Shown here: positions 25,236-39,477 of the stretch, piece by piece
Layout of the letters: each line of letters begins with the position of its first letter
Numbering within the stretch: position 1 is the stretch's first letter
Assembly: GCA_963514095.1 (NCBI GenBank)
Contig: OY741283.1
Span: 2,093,306-2,157,305, forward strand
DNA length: 64,000 nucleotides
Direction of reading: 5' to 3'
Source of the DNA: Eutrigla gurnardus
Taxonomy: Eukaryota; Chordata; Actinopteri; Perciformes; Triglidae
Notes under the pieces: generated by a model
What the model was told of the DNA's origin: nothing
The model's input: the letters and a program-made list of their open reading frames with translations, nothing else
Database searches by the model: none
Position numbers and translations under genes: made by a program

Positions 25236-26776
25236 CGTAGATCCAACCTTGCAAAGCGACAGTTTTTTCCTTGTAAGTTCTGAGGTTTTATTATGAATAT
25301 TATCCCCCTCGCCCGGTTTTTAAACTACAGTGGCCCTAATACGCCGTCACCACACTTAATTTACATGATTATCTTTTTTCGCCATGAAACACTTCCAGTG
25401 CCATATGGTCTGCATGCCAAATGACTCGCCGCCGCTAGACACCATTGGTGGAAGGTTGGTAGGAACATGATCTCGTGTGGTGCTCTGATATAAAACTACA
25501 ACGTCCTGATTTACCTCCGGTGAAAAGATTTGACCTACGACCTTGAATCTGACCTCTAGTTAGTTCGTTTGTTTGCTTTCTACCGGGCAGAATCCTACTT
25601 AGAAATGTGAGTATTTATGCATTAACTGCACTGATCATGTAGATTTTCTTTTATTTTATATTATTAAAATATTAGTCATTTGAAGAGTCTACTTCACATG
25701 ATACTAACTGGACAAACTGATTTTTCTTTTGTTTGTTTTTTGTGTGTCAAAATGTAAGAAGATAAGTTTCCCTAAGGACATAATTGAGAATAGTTGTTTA
25801 ACATTGAATAATGTTTTGTCTTTTTTTAAATTTTCATTAATGTGCTTATTCATGTCATTTTTTTAGTTCAGTGTTATCCTTTTGATTCTTTATAACAATC
25901 AACCTGATCCTGCTCTGATTCAAATTATTGTCATGACTCTGTGAGAACAAACTGTCTGATAACGACCTGTTGAAAGGTGGAGTTTACTTCTTAACGAGGC
26001 CAAATGTCACAAACACAGGTGAAACTCCACTTTGTCATGTGACTCTCAACTTCAGACTTAATGTTTGTTTTATTTGATCTAACTCTTTGCCTCCTGACCT
26101 TTTAGTGTCCTTAGCACCAATTTGTGATTTCTAACAATTAAACTGTTAACTTTAGCATTCTTGTTTAGTTTTTTTGTTTGATAATCCTTCTATTGATCTA
26201 GACTTAATCTTCCATTGCTATTTAAATAAAAAATCATGCATATTTAATACACCGCTGTCTCCGCTTTTTCATACGAGGCTCGTCTGTTCATAAACCACTA
26301 ATAATGATAATGTAAATCTACAATAAGAGACCAAAGCTTGAGTTGCTCTGTTAATTAATGAACAGAATTCACGTGCTAATATTTAAAGGGATTCATTTAA
26401 ACAGCACTGAACCGTTATTAACGATATAATGTTTTTTAATTAAAATATAAACCATCATCCAGACTCCAGGAATCAACACTTAGTCTCTAATGTGAGACCT
26501 TGTGTTTTCATTCATTGGATGAACCCTTAATAGGCTTATTTTTAATGAATTACCAGATCTATACATATAGTTATATCCTATTAGAGGTTTACACAGTAGA
26601 TCTCTCATGTTGCTTTACAAGTGTGAATGACATCAACAATGTGTGGGTAGTAACTAACTGTTAACCCAATCAATCAATCAGTCAATCAATGCTCATTTTC
26701 AAGATAGTGATCTCCAGATGGAAGGAGAAACAAACATGTTCCTTCAGTGATTTCATTCAAGCTGTTGCCTCCAATA

Positions 26777-26824
<48 letters not shown>

Positions 26825-27103
26825 CGTTCATCCTCGGGAGATTGTTCTAGCAAAGCTGACGAGCTGACTCACGATGTTACGAAAGCAGATTTGACACAGC
26901 TAGTATCAAATGCACACTCAGCCTACTACTGTGCATCACATTTCATAATATTATTCCTACCATGCTGCATCAAACTACACGTAGGAATGGCTTTATTAAA
27001 TCCTCAAATGTGACCTGTTCCAACATTCATCTGAGTTATAGAACAAAGGAAACAACAAAACCTGAATTTTAAAAGGAACAGTTCAACATTTCTGAAAATA
27101 TTG

Positions 27104-27285
27104 TTATTTATGTATACTGTTTAATGTTATTTATATATACTGTTAAATGTTATTTATGTATACTGTTTAATGTTATTTATATATACTGTTAAATGTTATT
27201 TATGTATACTGTTTAATGTTATTTATATATACTGTTAAATGTTATTTATGTATACTGTTAAATGTTATTTAGGTTTACTGTTAAA
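27104..27285. repeat. 23/46-bp AT-rich minisatellite
   Basis: Alternating units of TGTTATTTATGTATACTG and TGTTATTTATATATACTG separated by TTTAA or TTAAA, giving a higher-order period of about 46 bp. Intergenic, upstream of the RAB40C promoter region. Confidence 0.9.
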
Positions 27286-27589
27286 TACTTTTCTCAAATA
27301 CTATGTTGAGTCTTCAGGCTCACTCCAACAATGTTACTACAAAATGTATAAAAGAAAAAAAACATGCAGTAAACAAATGAGGATCAAAGACATTTCAAAC
27401 AATACAGTGAATAAGAGCATTTATGTAACAGAATTAGATAAGATAGAATACATAATAAACATAAAACAGTATAAAGTGATGTTAGGACAAAACAAAACCA
27501 TTTCACAGCTTTAATTGAATCATGTTCTGCCATTGTTCTGTGTGAGAATGAATCATCTTTGTTGTCCTCAACCATCTGCGTGTTGTTGA

Positions 27590-28110
27590 CACCCGCGTCG
27601 TGACGGACGTTCCGCTCCACCAATGAGTCCCTACGTCGCGTCAGTCACCGCGGGGGACAACGACCAATCATGTGCGCGGGTGGGCGGGGCCCGGAGCGGA
27701 GAGGGCGGGAACCTAGAGCGCGAGGGCGGAGGAGGAGGAGGAGACGCCAGCAGCAGCAGCGGTAGTGTGGCGAGCTGCCCCCGATCTGTCAGCAGCGCCT
27801 TCAGTGTTGTCGTGCGGCACCGAGGAGTCACAGCTGTGATTATGAGCCAATATGATGGAGAAACATGGAGAAATCACGGACTGCGATCACTGAATACTCC
27901 TACGGAGATCTGGACTGGACTTAAAAGTGTCACCGGCCTTTAAATCCCGCCGCAGATATCGGGTGTTTTCTGGATACAACGCAGCGAAGTTACGGGAATC
28001 TTTGTCATCCCGGACTAAAGAAAGACAAGGGGGCCTGAAATTACACAGACGTCCGTTGGAAGTTGAAGCTACGGGCTGCGCTAGCTAAGTTAGCTTCCTG
28101 TGAACGTTAT
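27590..28110 (+). promoter_or_regulatory. RAB40C: CpG-rich promoter and 5' leader region of RAB40C
   Basis: A sharp rise in GC and CpG against AT-rich flanks (GTGGGCGGGGCCCGGAGCGG at about 27679), with GC boxes and a GGAGGAGGAGGAGG run. A non-coding first exon is likely. The coding exon may start after the acceptor TCTCCAG at 28987. The exact 5' end is not determined. Confidence 0.55.
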
Positions 28111-28380
28111 CTTCATTTTGTAGTGTAAGCCACGAACGGTGACAGTGTCTTTTAGATATCTATCGGGTCTGTGACTACTTTGGCAACGTTAGCAACAGTG
28201 CTAATAGCTACGCTAGCTGGCTAGCTCTCTGGCAGCTCTCCCCCCTGCTAACTTAGCCAACAGAGCATCTCCTAAATGGGAACAAAAAGACAGCTTAGGC
28301 GGGTTGTTTGCTTTCTAGAAAACATATCTCAGCAGCTATAATCTGCTCCAAAAATAGGCCTATTGTAACCATTCCAGATA

Positions 28381-28411
<31 letters not shown>

Positions 28412-29015
28412 GCATGCTTTTCTTCCCTACATAGACTTTTTTTTTACACCTAGCACACAAGCGTCATCCCGTCCGGATGCAGAATCAGATGCGCTCTGAT
28501 TGCCTGTGCTTTCACTTTTAAATCTATGCTAATTCACTAAAGATAATGTTTAATCTTTGTGTCAGATTGTGGTTACACCTACGTCTAAACTGTCGGGCAT
28601 CAGTTTGAGAGACAGACCCAGTTGTTTACGTTAGAAGTCCACCTATGACCCAACTCTGGTTTCCTCTCGGTTACTTTTGAGCAATAAGGATGTTTTGCCT
28701 TTTCAGAAGCACATGTTTGACACCCTTGTTTTTCAACTAGGACATCCTTTGTGAGACCGGCCTCCTTCCCCCCCTCCCCCCTTTTTTTTTTAGTCTGAAA
28801 ATTGTACACAATTTGGAAGACTGTTAAAGTTGCCAGGCGAAACAAGGACTTTTTAGGCTGGTGGAGGCACCATTCAACAAGTCCATGGCATAACGAGCCC
28901 TGTGTTTTGGTTCAAGTGAGTAGAATAACACACGAGAGGTTACCCATCCTTGTGCGTACTGGGGGGGAGGTTACAGTCACTCTCCAGCCCCTGGTGGGCT
29001 CAGATGTGAGACACG

Positions 29016-32000
29016 ATGGGCAGCCAGGGAAGCCCAGTGAAAAGCTACGACTACCTGCTCAAGTTCCTGCTGGTCGGAGACAGCGACGTGGGCAAAGGAG
29101 AGATCCTGGACAGCCTGCAGGACGGATCAGCGGAGTCCCCTTATGCTTACAGCAGCGGTGAGTCACCTTTTCTCTCAGCCGATTGGCGACCTGCTGGCTC
29201 AGTGTGTGTCCTCTCGTGATGATGATCTCCCTGTGATATGGCATGCTTGCTCATCAGAAAAGTCATACAGCATATTGGCTGCACGTTTTGCTGCGTGGAC
29301 TGTGGAGAGCACACAATGAGCTCTCTTGGCGCTCATAACACGGAGCATTTAGATAACAAGTGCATTGTTGATATAGTTCACTTGCTAAACAATCGTTTTC
29401 ACGGCCACTTAAAGTCCAAAAACCACACAATAGATCTTTACATTCCCCAGTAAGATGGGTGTTCCTTTATTCCTGAACAGCTCCCTTAGCGTCAAACTAT
29501 AAATAAAGGAAGCCATGTTCTCTGGTACTTGTGTATACATGTATTTGAGTTGATCGGATTCTGCAAGTATGCTGCCCAGGCCCATTAGAAATCTTCTGTA
29601 GGTTTAATTTGAACGTTACAGAGGCAAATTTAATTTAGATTCCTAGTTGTTAAGTATTTATTTGTTGCGTTAGAGTATATAGTGCACAAAAAGCTCATTT
29701 AACTCCGTCGTGCAGTGATGGGGGGAAGGCTGATGGAGCTGTGCCCAGGCAGATGATCCCTCCCTGGGTGCAGGAGCTCAGATCACCTGGCTCTCTCACT
29801 GCTTTTGCTCCAGGGCTGACGGCCACTATCTGATCACCGCCTGCTGCTGCCGTAAGCCGGTCAGCGTGTTGTACACGTTTTCTCACACAGTCCTATCAAA
29901 GGGAAATCCTGGAGAAGAGACCAAATTAAGGTTCTTAAAGGACCATACCAGTGTCTTTGTATGTTTCCAATTTAAGAGAAACCATTCACACATTACACTC
30001 AACGATTTCCCAGGTGTTTCATAGAGGGGCTGTTATGGATTTTCCCCCATATTATGGTAGTGACGTTTCTATAATTTCTTTAATAACAAAAATCTTTTGT
30101 TAATCATAGATTCCACATTACTGCTCCTCCCAGCTGAACTGAAGTTTGCTATGCTGCTGCTTTACTATTTCCCCCTTGTTTCTTCAAATAATAGGCAGCT
30201 TTAACTGCATTTCTCCAAAGGAAAGGAAGGACTAATACATGTAAAAATACCTTGTTGGTGGGGGTAAATCCCTTTTGGGTGTGCTGGCCAAATGAATTCC
30301 ATACATGGAAAACACTTCAACGTGAACTTCCTGTTATTGTTGTAGGTTATATAGTGCAAATCACTCTGCAGTAAAAGCTGCATGACAATGCACACACTTA
30401 AATCAGTCATTGTGTTCAGTCTGATGCACTGAGGCAACTTCTCAGATACCTGCCGATTGATTTTAATGGTGTAATCAGGCAGTCAACAGGAGCTGCACCG
30501 CGACACATGCATGCGACACGTTTCACTCTCCATATCACACCTAACACGCCTCTCCAGCGTGGCGGCCTCTTTAAGCTGAAAAACGTCTTCCTGTCAAGGC
30601 TGCTGCAGTCCTATGCCAGCCCTGCCAATCTACCTGTGTCTTTTACACTTTTACTATTTGAATTCTATACTTATTTTACAGGTTAATATCTTTGAAATGA
30701 ATGTATTTCCCTGCCTCTGTAAAGCACTTTGAATTGCCTCATGTATGAATGGTAATATTATACACATAAACATGCCTAGAATAAAAATTAATCCTGTATC
30801 ACTGGAATCACTCTGATGCTAAATCAGCTGTATGAGGTTGTCGAGGGACAGTAATGAGTTGCACAGCAGGACAGAAATGGATGAGAGTAGACCCGCCACA
30901 TGCATTAGACCACACGTTACACATCTAGTGATGGAATATAAGCTGCTTACTTAGGTGAGGGTTAAAAAAACCAACACGTTGAGTGCATTTGTTAAGATAT
31001 TTACTCCAGCAAACAGTCCTTGCTGTCGCAGATGAATCCCTCAAGTAGATTTTTCAGATGAAGAAGATTTTCATCTCCTCCCCTCAGGAGGACGCCGACT
31101 GTTCATGAAATATACATCAGTCAGCAGAACGAGCCCCTTTTCACCAGTCCTTATCTAATGAATTCTGCCCAAGGCCGATGCTGCCTGCGGGCTTCTGGCA
31201 GCAGTGTGAAGACCTTCCAGTGTCGTGTATGTTTCCAGACACCCACATTCACTGAAGGCCAACTGAGTGTCGACATCGTGGGTGAAGTCGTGCTCTACCC
31301 TGATGGGTTGTTGGTGACTCTTAAAGGCACTTAAAGTCCTGGAACAGCTGAAGAAATTGAATATTTGAGCAGCGTGCTGTTAAAAATAGGGCTTTAAATG
31401 AAAACATTCTCCAGCAAAGATGCCACCGATGGTTTGAAATGTTTTATACTTCCTGTCTCGTTAGTGGGCGTGGCCATCTCACCACTTGAGTGAAAAAATA
31501 GGAACAATTGTTAGGTCCTCATCTGAGTAAAGTAGAAGCTGTTCAACAAGGATACCTAGACTTTTGCTAACCTTACATCCATATTTATCAATACAAAAAT
31601 AAGTTAGCTGTTTAGAGATCTTGCAAAAGACCAAGAAAAAGGTATTGAACAAAGTAGATATCTTGATTAACTGCCGAGGAATATAATTGTTATTTACAAG
31701 CGTTGAGCTTCCCAACAATGCCGTCTACTGGCAGCGTCATTTTTTAAATCATACCCTCCTTGGAGGGAACTGTGTTTGACGCGTAAACCGTGTCTTCGGA
31801 CGTATCTGCAGTAGTGTGGTTGCGATTTAAAGATGGCTGCCGAACAACCAAGCCCACAGAGAACCCGTCATTCCCCTGAAGACGAACCGTGAGCCCGGCC
31901 AGCTTCCAAAGACTCCAAAGAGGGGAAGATGTCCTAATTGATGCGGGCGAGATCAAAAGCCTTCAAACAGCTTCATTAAATATGGAAGGCAGAGCGGAAC

Positions 32001-35000
32001 GCAGCTGATCACGCTCCAGCTGGGATGTTTGTGCAGACAGAAGCTCCGCTATTGATTTCCCCCCCGCTAGCAAGGAGAGGTTAGCGCGGAGCGAGAAGGG
32101 GGGACGTTAATATTTTAAGAGGGGAAAATCAGGACAGAAGAACAGATTTTGATTGGCATTGTTCCTGAGGCTATGATTGGCTCCCTGCCTGATTCGGGGG
32201 GCAGCCAGTTGGTCCGTCACATTCCCTACTCAGTGATTCGTGTGCATTATTGATCAGAAATGTGCTCACTACTTTCAGAATGGTGACAAATGCATCAACA
32301 TGCAACATTTTGTTAAACTGCCAATAATCAGCAACTGTATTGATAATCACATAGTTAATGTAATGTTGCTGCTTTCCTTTGTCATAAAATAATGAGTCAA
32401 CGAATTGCAATTAATTGCAATGTTTAGCTCAATGACCTGATGAAATCATGTTGGCTCTCTAAAGGATTTAGCTACTACGAGCGTTTAATATATCCTTCCT
32501 GCTTGTTTTAACATTTTTGGAGTGCAACACCTTTGAATCTGTGTTTGAGTACACGCAGCAAAACCAGTTCTCACTCTCTCACAGATTTCAAGTTGACATA
32601 TTTAAATGACAAAGAAAAAGAAAAAGAGGCTGGAATGAGTTAATCTTCTGGTTTTCTGCTAGAAAAGTGAGTAAAACGATTTATATTGATGTATTCAGCC
32701 AATGATTCCAGCTCTAGTTGTAGGGATTAGATACCTGATAAATGAAGGTACTTCAGATGAATGTTTAATGTTACAGCGATCTAAACCATGTAGAGATATT
32801 AAAGGGATAGCTTTCTGAGTAAAGACGCTGTAACAGATGTCTGTTGTCTTGCTGTGTCGTCATATTTAGTAACCCGGACTCATACTATGGCGTTGGTGTG
32901 TTGGGGGGGTTACACATAATTTCTGAGGGGATCTACACATTGATTTTTCACACTGGGAGGAGGTTTTGGATTTCACATTCTGTTGACGTTAGCCACACCA
33001 GGCTTGCAGGGCTGAAGTCAATTAAAATGCAAAAGCAGGTTGAACAAAAAAAGATGCTTTCCAGTGCAGCTGCGAGACGCCCGGATCTGTTTTTCATTCA
33101 GCTCACGCTAACAATGGGATATTCCCCCCGGGGTCGTGCAGCCACGGCGGTCCATTGTTTCCTTACAGCAGCAGCCTGGCTGTTTGGACAGCGGCATATC
33201 CACAGACAGCGCTTACCGCTGGAGGCCGGCCAGCTCGGCGGTAACCCCCCTCTGTGCTGCTCTCCTGAAGGATCGAGAGGGGTTTCACGGTGCGTCTGAG
33301 AGAGCGAATCGCTAGCTGCACAAAGTCTAATCCTGTTCAATATTACCACAGCTCTGTGAATGCAGCCTCGCTGCTGTCACATCAGATTTTCTGCACTTTG
33401 CTCTTTTCTTCCCTGTTTCAGTTCCCTTCACAACCTGTCATTTACATGTCATTTACACCTGATGTTCTTCAGCATCGCTGTTTTGTTGTTGTTGTAAATG
33501 TCACTTATAATTCACTGGAGGACATACCTCTCTTGTTTCTGGTCTCCATAAACAGAGTAGTTTATAGGAAATCAATGAACAGGTAAATGAATATGGATGT
33601 GTTTTAGCCATGGGGTCCACTCGGTGGCTTACAGTGATGGTAAACTTCATCTCAGAGACATTATGCAGCATTAATTCAGCACCTCTCTGATGCAGCCCCA
33701 ACAAATGTGGAACATTTAGAGCTTTACACAGCTCTGAGTGCATCCAAAGAACAAACAAAGTAAGCTGACCGCCAGAATAGAAGCAGCAGGACAGCCAAGA
33801 CATCAGAGACGCTATTGATTATCTGTGATCTCTAAGTGAGCCCTGGCAACGAGAGGAGAGGAAGCACTTGGTAGCAAGTCCCGCATTCACTCCAATTCAA
33901 TTAAGTTAGCCCTGAGCTCAGCACTTTAGCTCGGCAGCTGCTTTATGTTGCCTGGAAATTTGGAAGATATTGCTAATGTCGTTAGCCAACAGGCGCTACC
34001 TGCCAGAGGCTGATGTAGTCGTGTGAGAGTCTGGGAGCCGGGAAGGCTTCTGCTGTTAACTCAAACATTACTGGGATGTTGATTGTCTGTCTTAATGTTT
34101 AGTGATGAAGCTGACGGTTTCCAGTTAAAGGATAAGTGGTGAGTGGGCATTCAAACATGCATCCGCTGGTCTAGAAGTGGAATTATTCATTGGATGATCG
34201 ATTTGTTGGCAGAAAATTAATCGGTATCAGATCTGGGTTTGGGCAATGTGGGCATTTGTCTTTATTTCAAAATAATTGATGGTTATTGGTTATGAATAAT
34301 GGTGAAGTCATTACATCCAGAACTAGCCAATACCCTTAATCATTTTCAAGGTTTAAGAGTGTTATTGTGTATTTCTGTTATTGTCAACAAATCTCCATAA
34401 ATAGCGGATGAAATCAAATCATATCCGATCAGTGTGTCTGGCGTTTTAAATCTGTATCAGCAGCATATCTACCATACTGTTACTGTTGAGACGACTACAC
34501 ATTTAAAGAGATAAAGGTCTCAAGTTTCCTTGCAGGTCTTTCCAGGACCAAGGATGGTAGTGGATCAGGCCTCAGTTCTGATAGAATCCACTTCAAACCC
34601 ATTTGTGCAACGGCTTTATTATGACGGCTCGGCAGAAATGAAACGTCCGGCTTTAATAAGTCGGACATTTCCCTGATGATGATGATGATCTTGTAACTTC
34701 TTGTAACCCACACAGAGTGAGTGATGACAGCGCTATGTAAGGTGCACTGATGGGCTCAGGCCTGAGTGATAAAGGGGGTCAGGGTTGGACAACTTAGACC
34801 CCGTTGCAAACCTCCAGATAGTCTCACCCACATGGAGGTAAAACTGTTGAGTGAAAAGATAAAAACATCCGATGGAAGGTGGGAAGACGCTGATTGAACG
34901 GTGGTTCACCAGTTTGGCCTGAGGTGGTACCACATAAACCGGAGAGAGGTCTCGGGTGAACATGTCGAGACATGGAGAGGCAGGGCGACAGGTGTAGCAG

Positions 35001-38000
35001 TCAGACAGGTTTTGTCAGAACAGAGAGACAGATATCTGTTAGCTGCCGGAGGCTGAACACCTACTGCCTGGCGGTTTAACAGGAAGACATGGTTTTTAGT
35101 TTGACTTTTTTAGTTTTGACATTTCAACGTGTAAAAACAGGATTGAAGTAGAATTGAGAGAGGACAGTCTGAGCAGGAAACACGGTGAAAGAAGGAAGCT
35201 TATTCTACACCATGTCAGTCACACTGATACCATGATTACATCATCGCTGCCCCGTAAATGCACAGCTGTCACGTCCCCGTCCTCTGCCGTGGATTGAGTG
35301 TACTTCTACTTTGATTCTGTTTAAGTGACTCAATCAGAGCATCAGTGTGTCTCTTACTGCGGTGTTGTAATCTTGATTGATGTCGACCTTCTTGATGCAT
35401 CCATTTGCCTAATGCCCCCCCCCCCCCCCCCCATCTGTCTCTCTGTCCAGGTATTGACTATAAAACCACCACCATCCTTCTGGACGGGAGGAGAGTGAAG
35501 CTGGAGCTTTGGTAAGCACACACACATCACCGCTGAACCATCACCTGTTGTTGTCTCTACAATAGAGAGTTTTTCTGGAACGAACTCTTAAATCAAAAGC
35601 ACCACGGTGCCGTTCTAGACCTCCCAGACCTGAAAATACAACATGTCTTACTCTGGAAAATCCACATAGCTCCCTGTCAACTGTTTTCATGAGGAATCTC
35701 TTTCCCTACTCTCGGAGTCAAATGGTCACAAAGGACGGTGAACTATCCTCACGGCTGCAATTGTATTAAGATAAGGGGGGGAAACTTTGTGATTGATTTG
35801 TTGATTCTTGCAGCAGCACATAAATAAATGAGTATATATTTATTATTAAGGTATATCAAACTAAAATAAGACTAGAATGATTATCATTAATCATTGAAAC
35901 ATATTTTCATAATGTGTAAAATGGTAAATGATGACATTGTAAGTGATATGAGATGTTGAATGAGGACAAAGGCTCCAGACTAACTTTCATACAATTCAGG
36001 TCTTTTGGCGACATGATACATGTTAAGTTACCTTTTTGTCACTTCCTGTACACATTAGTAAATGCTTTATGCATTATATAAATGATCTAAGCAGGAATAA
36101 AGATAACGATGCAGGTAGTGTTTTTTGTAGTTTGTTGTTTGAGTCAGGATTAGGCATTTCACCGTGAGACAGTTACCTCCATGGATGATGTCGTTCAGTG
36201 TGACGGCGGCCGGTGTAACAAGTGAAACAGGAACCACAGATATTTTTCTTGACGTAAAGAACAATCGACCGTTCTCATCATTGTTGTTTACCGCTGTGCT
36301 GTGATGTCACTCGAGGGGCCGAGTGGGTCGTGGTTTCATGTTGATCTATGGTCGCAGTCTGGAGTCCTGTATAACATCACATATAGTACAGAACCACAAT
36401 ATGACATAATAAAATATCAAATATAATACAGTATAGTATGTGTAAAGTTTATTGTAATATATGATGTAGTATAACAGAATAAATCAACATATAAGGGGAG
36501 GTATATGGTTATTATTTCTGTTTTTTTTCATACCTAACTGATACTGTAGACATCTTATATTGGCATGCAGTAAAAACCCAACATACCCAGCTGAAAGGTG
36601 CATGTACGTGACTGCAGACATGGTTGGTGCCGGTCCTTCTCTGCATATTGTTACGTGCCTCACAAATATTCTTGCATCAGTGAAGATGCAGCAGATGCGT
36701 GTAATCTTCAGTTAAGACTCTGCAGCGTTAGGCGAGGCCCGTTTGATGGAAGTAGGCCAAGGAATTCAACTCCTCGGGGGAGAAGCAACGCCTCGTCTTC
36801 CCCGTGGAGGGAAAAGTTTAAAGGCAGCTCCGTGATGCAGAATCTGTTTTATTTTCGCTGCCTCAGTCTCTCTCCCTCCTCGCCTCGCCGTCGTTTTACC
36901 GTCTAAACGTTGCAGCCGACGCTCTGTTGCCGTCGAGAAAAGCTGCAGACACTAAAAGGATATACGGTGCTACTCTATATTTTATTACTGTCAACAAATC
37001 TCACAAGCAACTGAGGCAAATAAATAAAATGTGTGTGACAGCTTGATATATTTTCTTCCTCTGAGTCATAGAGCGTCATTAAAAATACATCAATAAGCCT
37101 CGCGGTCGTTCCTTCATTACCATGAAGACACACACTGTTTACTCTCACTCTCCCACGTTCACCGTCCTGCTGCCACAAATACTCACTGCAAATGTCCATT
37201 AATCCGCCGCTGAAAGTAGTCCCCGGTGAGTGCACTATATCCTCTTGTTTGTTTGATCAAAAACTACGACTCAGCCCTTTTTAACTGAAACCAGCCTCAC
37301 CTTCAGATGGGGGGGGTCTGAGTAATGTTCCGCTTTAATTGAGCTTTTTGACCATTATTTGCATTTATTAGAGGGTCGACAGTGAAGTTAATGAGATGGG
37401 GTATAAAAGGCACCACCAGGGCGACCCTTAAAGTGGTATCAATCTCATTATCAGGCTCATATCGATTTGTTTTCATCCAACAACAATAAGACTGTGGAGT
37501 GAACTATTTAATAGCCACACCTGCCGTTACAAGAGCAAATATTTCATTAGCACGGATGTCATTTCTGGTCGACTGCACAATAGATGATTACCTCCGTGTG
37601 ACTGGACACAACTGGCCGAGCTGTGAGCTCGTCTTCGCTGTTCATTTCCAGACTGTAAAAGCAGCGAAGCAGCTGCTCTCAAATTGTTCTTCAAACACTA
37701 CACCAAAAATAGTTTCTAAGTCTGAGATGCCAAACGAGCCGGCGAGTTTCTTTTATATCTGCGACACCCCGTTTTTAAATAGATGTTCACGAGGTTTGGG
37801 AGCGCAGAGAGACTTGTCAGGATCCGTCAGGTTCAGCTAATCCTCAGTTATTCTCTGCACACGGACTTTGTGGGGCTGAGAGTATGAGTCTGATATATAT
37901 ATATATATATGTAGTAATATGAATAAATTAGGATTCTGTAAGTAGATTTGCTTGTGTCTAGAGCTCAAAACAGAAAATGTTTTTATACGGAAGCCCTGAG

Positions 38001-39431
38001 AAGCATCACGTTGCAATGAAAGTACACACACACACATAAAACTAATTTGCACAAATCCTGTATCACACAAATTAAACAACACACTACGATTGCACACAGT
38101 TGCATAACAGTCATGTAAATCCTGACCTTTCTTACCTCGATGCAAAGTCATCAATCACGTCATCGAAACAAATCTGCCCAGCAACTGATGACCAGCGAGG
38201 CTAAACCAATTCAGCTCATTGGAGGTGTGCAGACTGATGTACACTGTTCTTTATGATGTCTCTCTCTCTTCAGGGACACCTCAGGGCAGGGCAGGTTCTG
38301 CACCATCTTCCGCTCGTATTCCCGCGGCGCTCAGGTGAGAGACGAAACCAAACGCCACTCTGCAGGAAGTAAACCCGCTCGCCCCGGAATCTGGTCCGAG
38401 GGATCGCAGATTGTTTTGGTCAAATGTGCATTTACAAACCCTCCTGATTTAGTCATGTGTCTATCCTCAGGGGATCCTGCTGGTGTATGACATCACCAAC
38501 CGCTGGTCCTTTGATGGGATCGACAGGTGGATCAGAGAGATTGACGAGGTGAGTCGAGGAGATGCATCAACGATTGGTTTGATGAGGTTTGACAGGCTTT
38601 GGGAGGTGGGCTTCACACGGGTGCTGGAAATCCTTGAAAACACTTGAATTTTTAGTGTTTCAAGGTTTGAAAAGTGCTTGGATTTAGATTAAAGTGCTTG
38701 AAATGTGTGTTCTTTGTGATGACATACATGATATAACAGAGAAAAGAAGATTATAGGACTATAACATCTCATTTAATGTGATGAACAAGTGACATAATAA
38801 GTAGACTGAATACTGACCATTGGATTGATACAAATATGGAGTTTACCACAGCTGGAAGGGGCTGGAAAAGCATGGAAATGCACCTTGAAATGCTTGAAAA
38901 GTGCTTGAATTTGACTTTGGAAAAGGTGGAGGAACCCTGTATCTAATTATTGCGATTAACGATTTCAGTTTTTCTATTTGCGTTCATTAAATGCCACGCG
39001 GCGGTGCCGTTGTGTTTGTCTTGACCTCTTGACCTCGCGGTCAGACCGTCCTGTCTGACGGGGAACTGAAACTTTGCCCTCTTCAAAGCTTAAAAACAGA
39101 TGTTGCTGGTGTACCAGCGCCTCATCGGGCAGTCAGTTTGTGTTATTATTGGTGAATTTGAACTAAATCAGGTCGGGTCTTAAAAACTCTGCCGACTGTT
39201 GAATTTTCCCAGGAAAACGTTCTCAGGACCGTTTTGTGGAAGTTTGATTTTATATTATTTTAGCTTTTAGACTTCGTGTTTCCATTCATGAAATGTAACG
39301 GTGTGAGTGAATCACTACAGACAATCTGTGTGTGTGTGTGTCCGTTTGTGTGTGTCTGTGTGTGTCCGTGTTTGTCTGTGTGTGTCCGTGTGTGTGGGCC
39401 GCTCATGTCCTTCCTGCCGACTTGGAAACAA

Positions 39432-39477
<46 letters not shown>

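Larger units (their letters stand above)
24417..27589. other. PIGQ 3' flank and PIGQ-RAB40C spacer
   Basis: Begins with the PIGQ 3' UTR; AATAAA-type signals occur at about 24457 and 24720. The rest is AT-rich and without a recognisable gene. It holds a tandem TAGATCCCAT run (about 24788-24820), a TTTAATGACGTAGAGTT array (25085-25235), a (GT)n run (26779-26822) and a TTTAATGTTATTTATATATA array (27104-27285). The mammalian neighbour NHLRC4 was not seen here. Confidence 0.6.
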
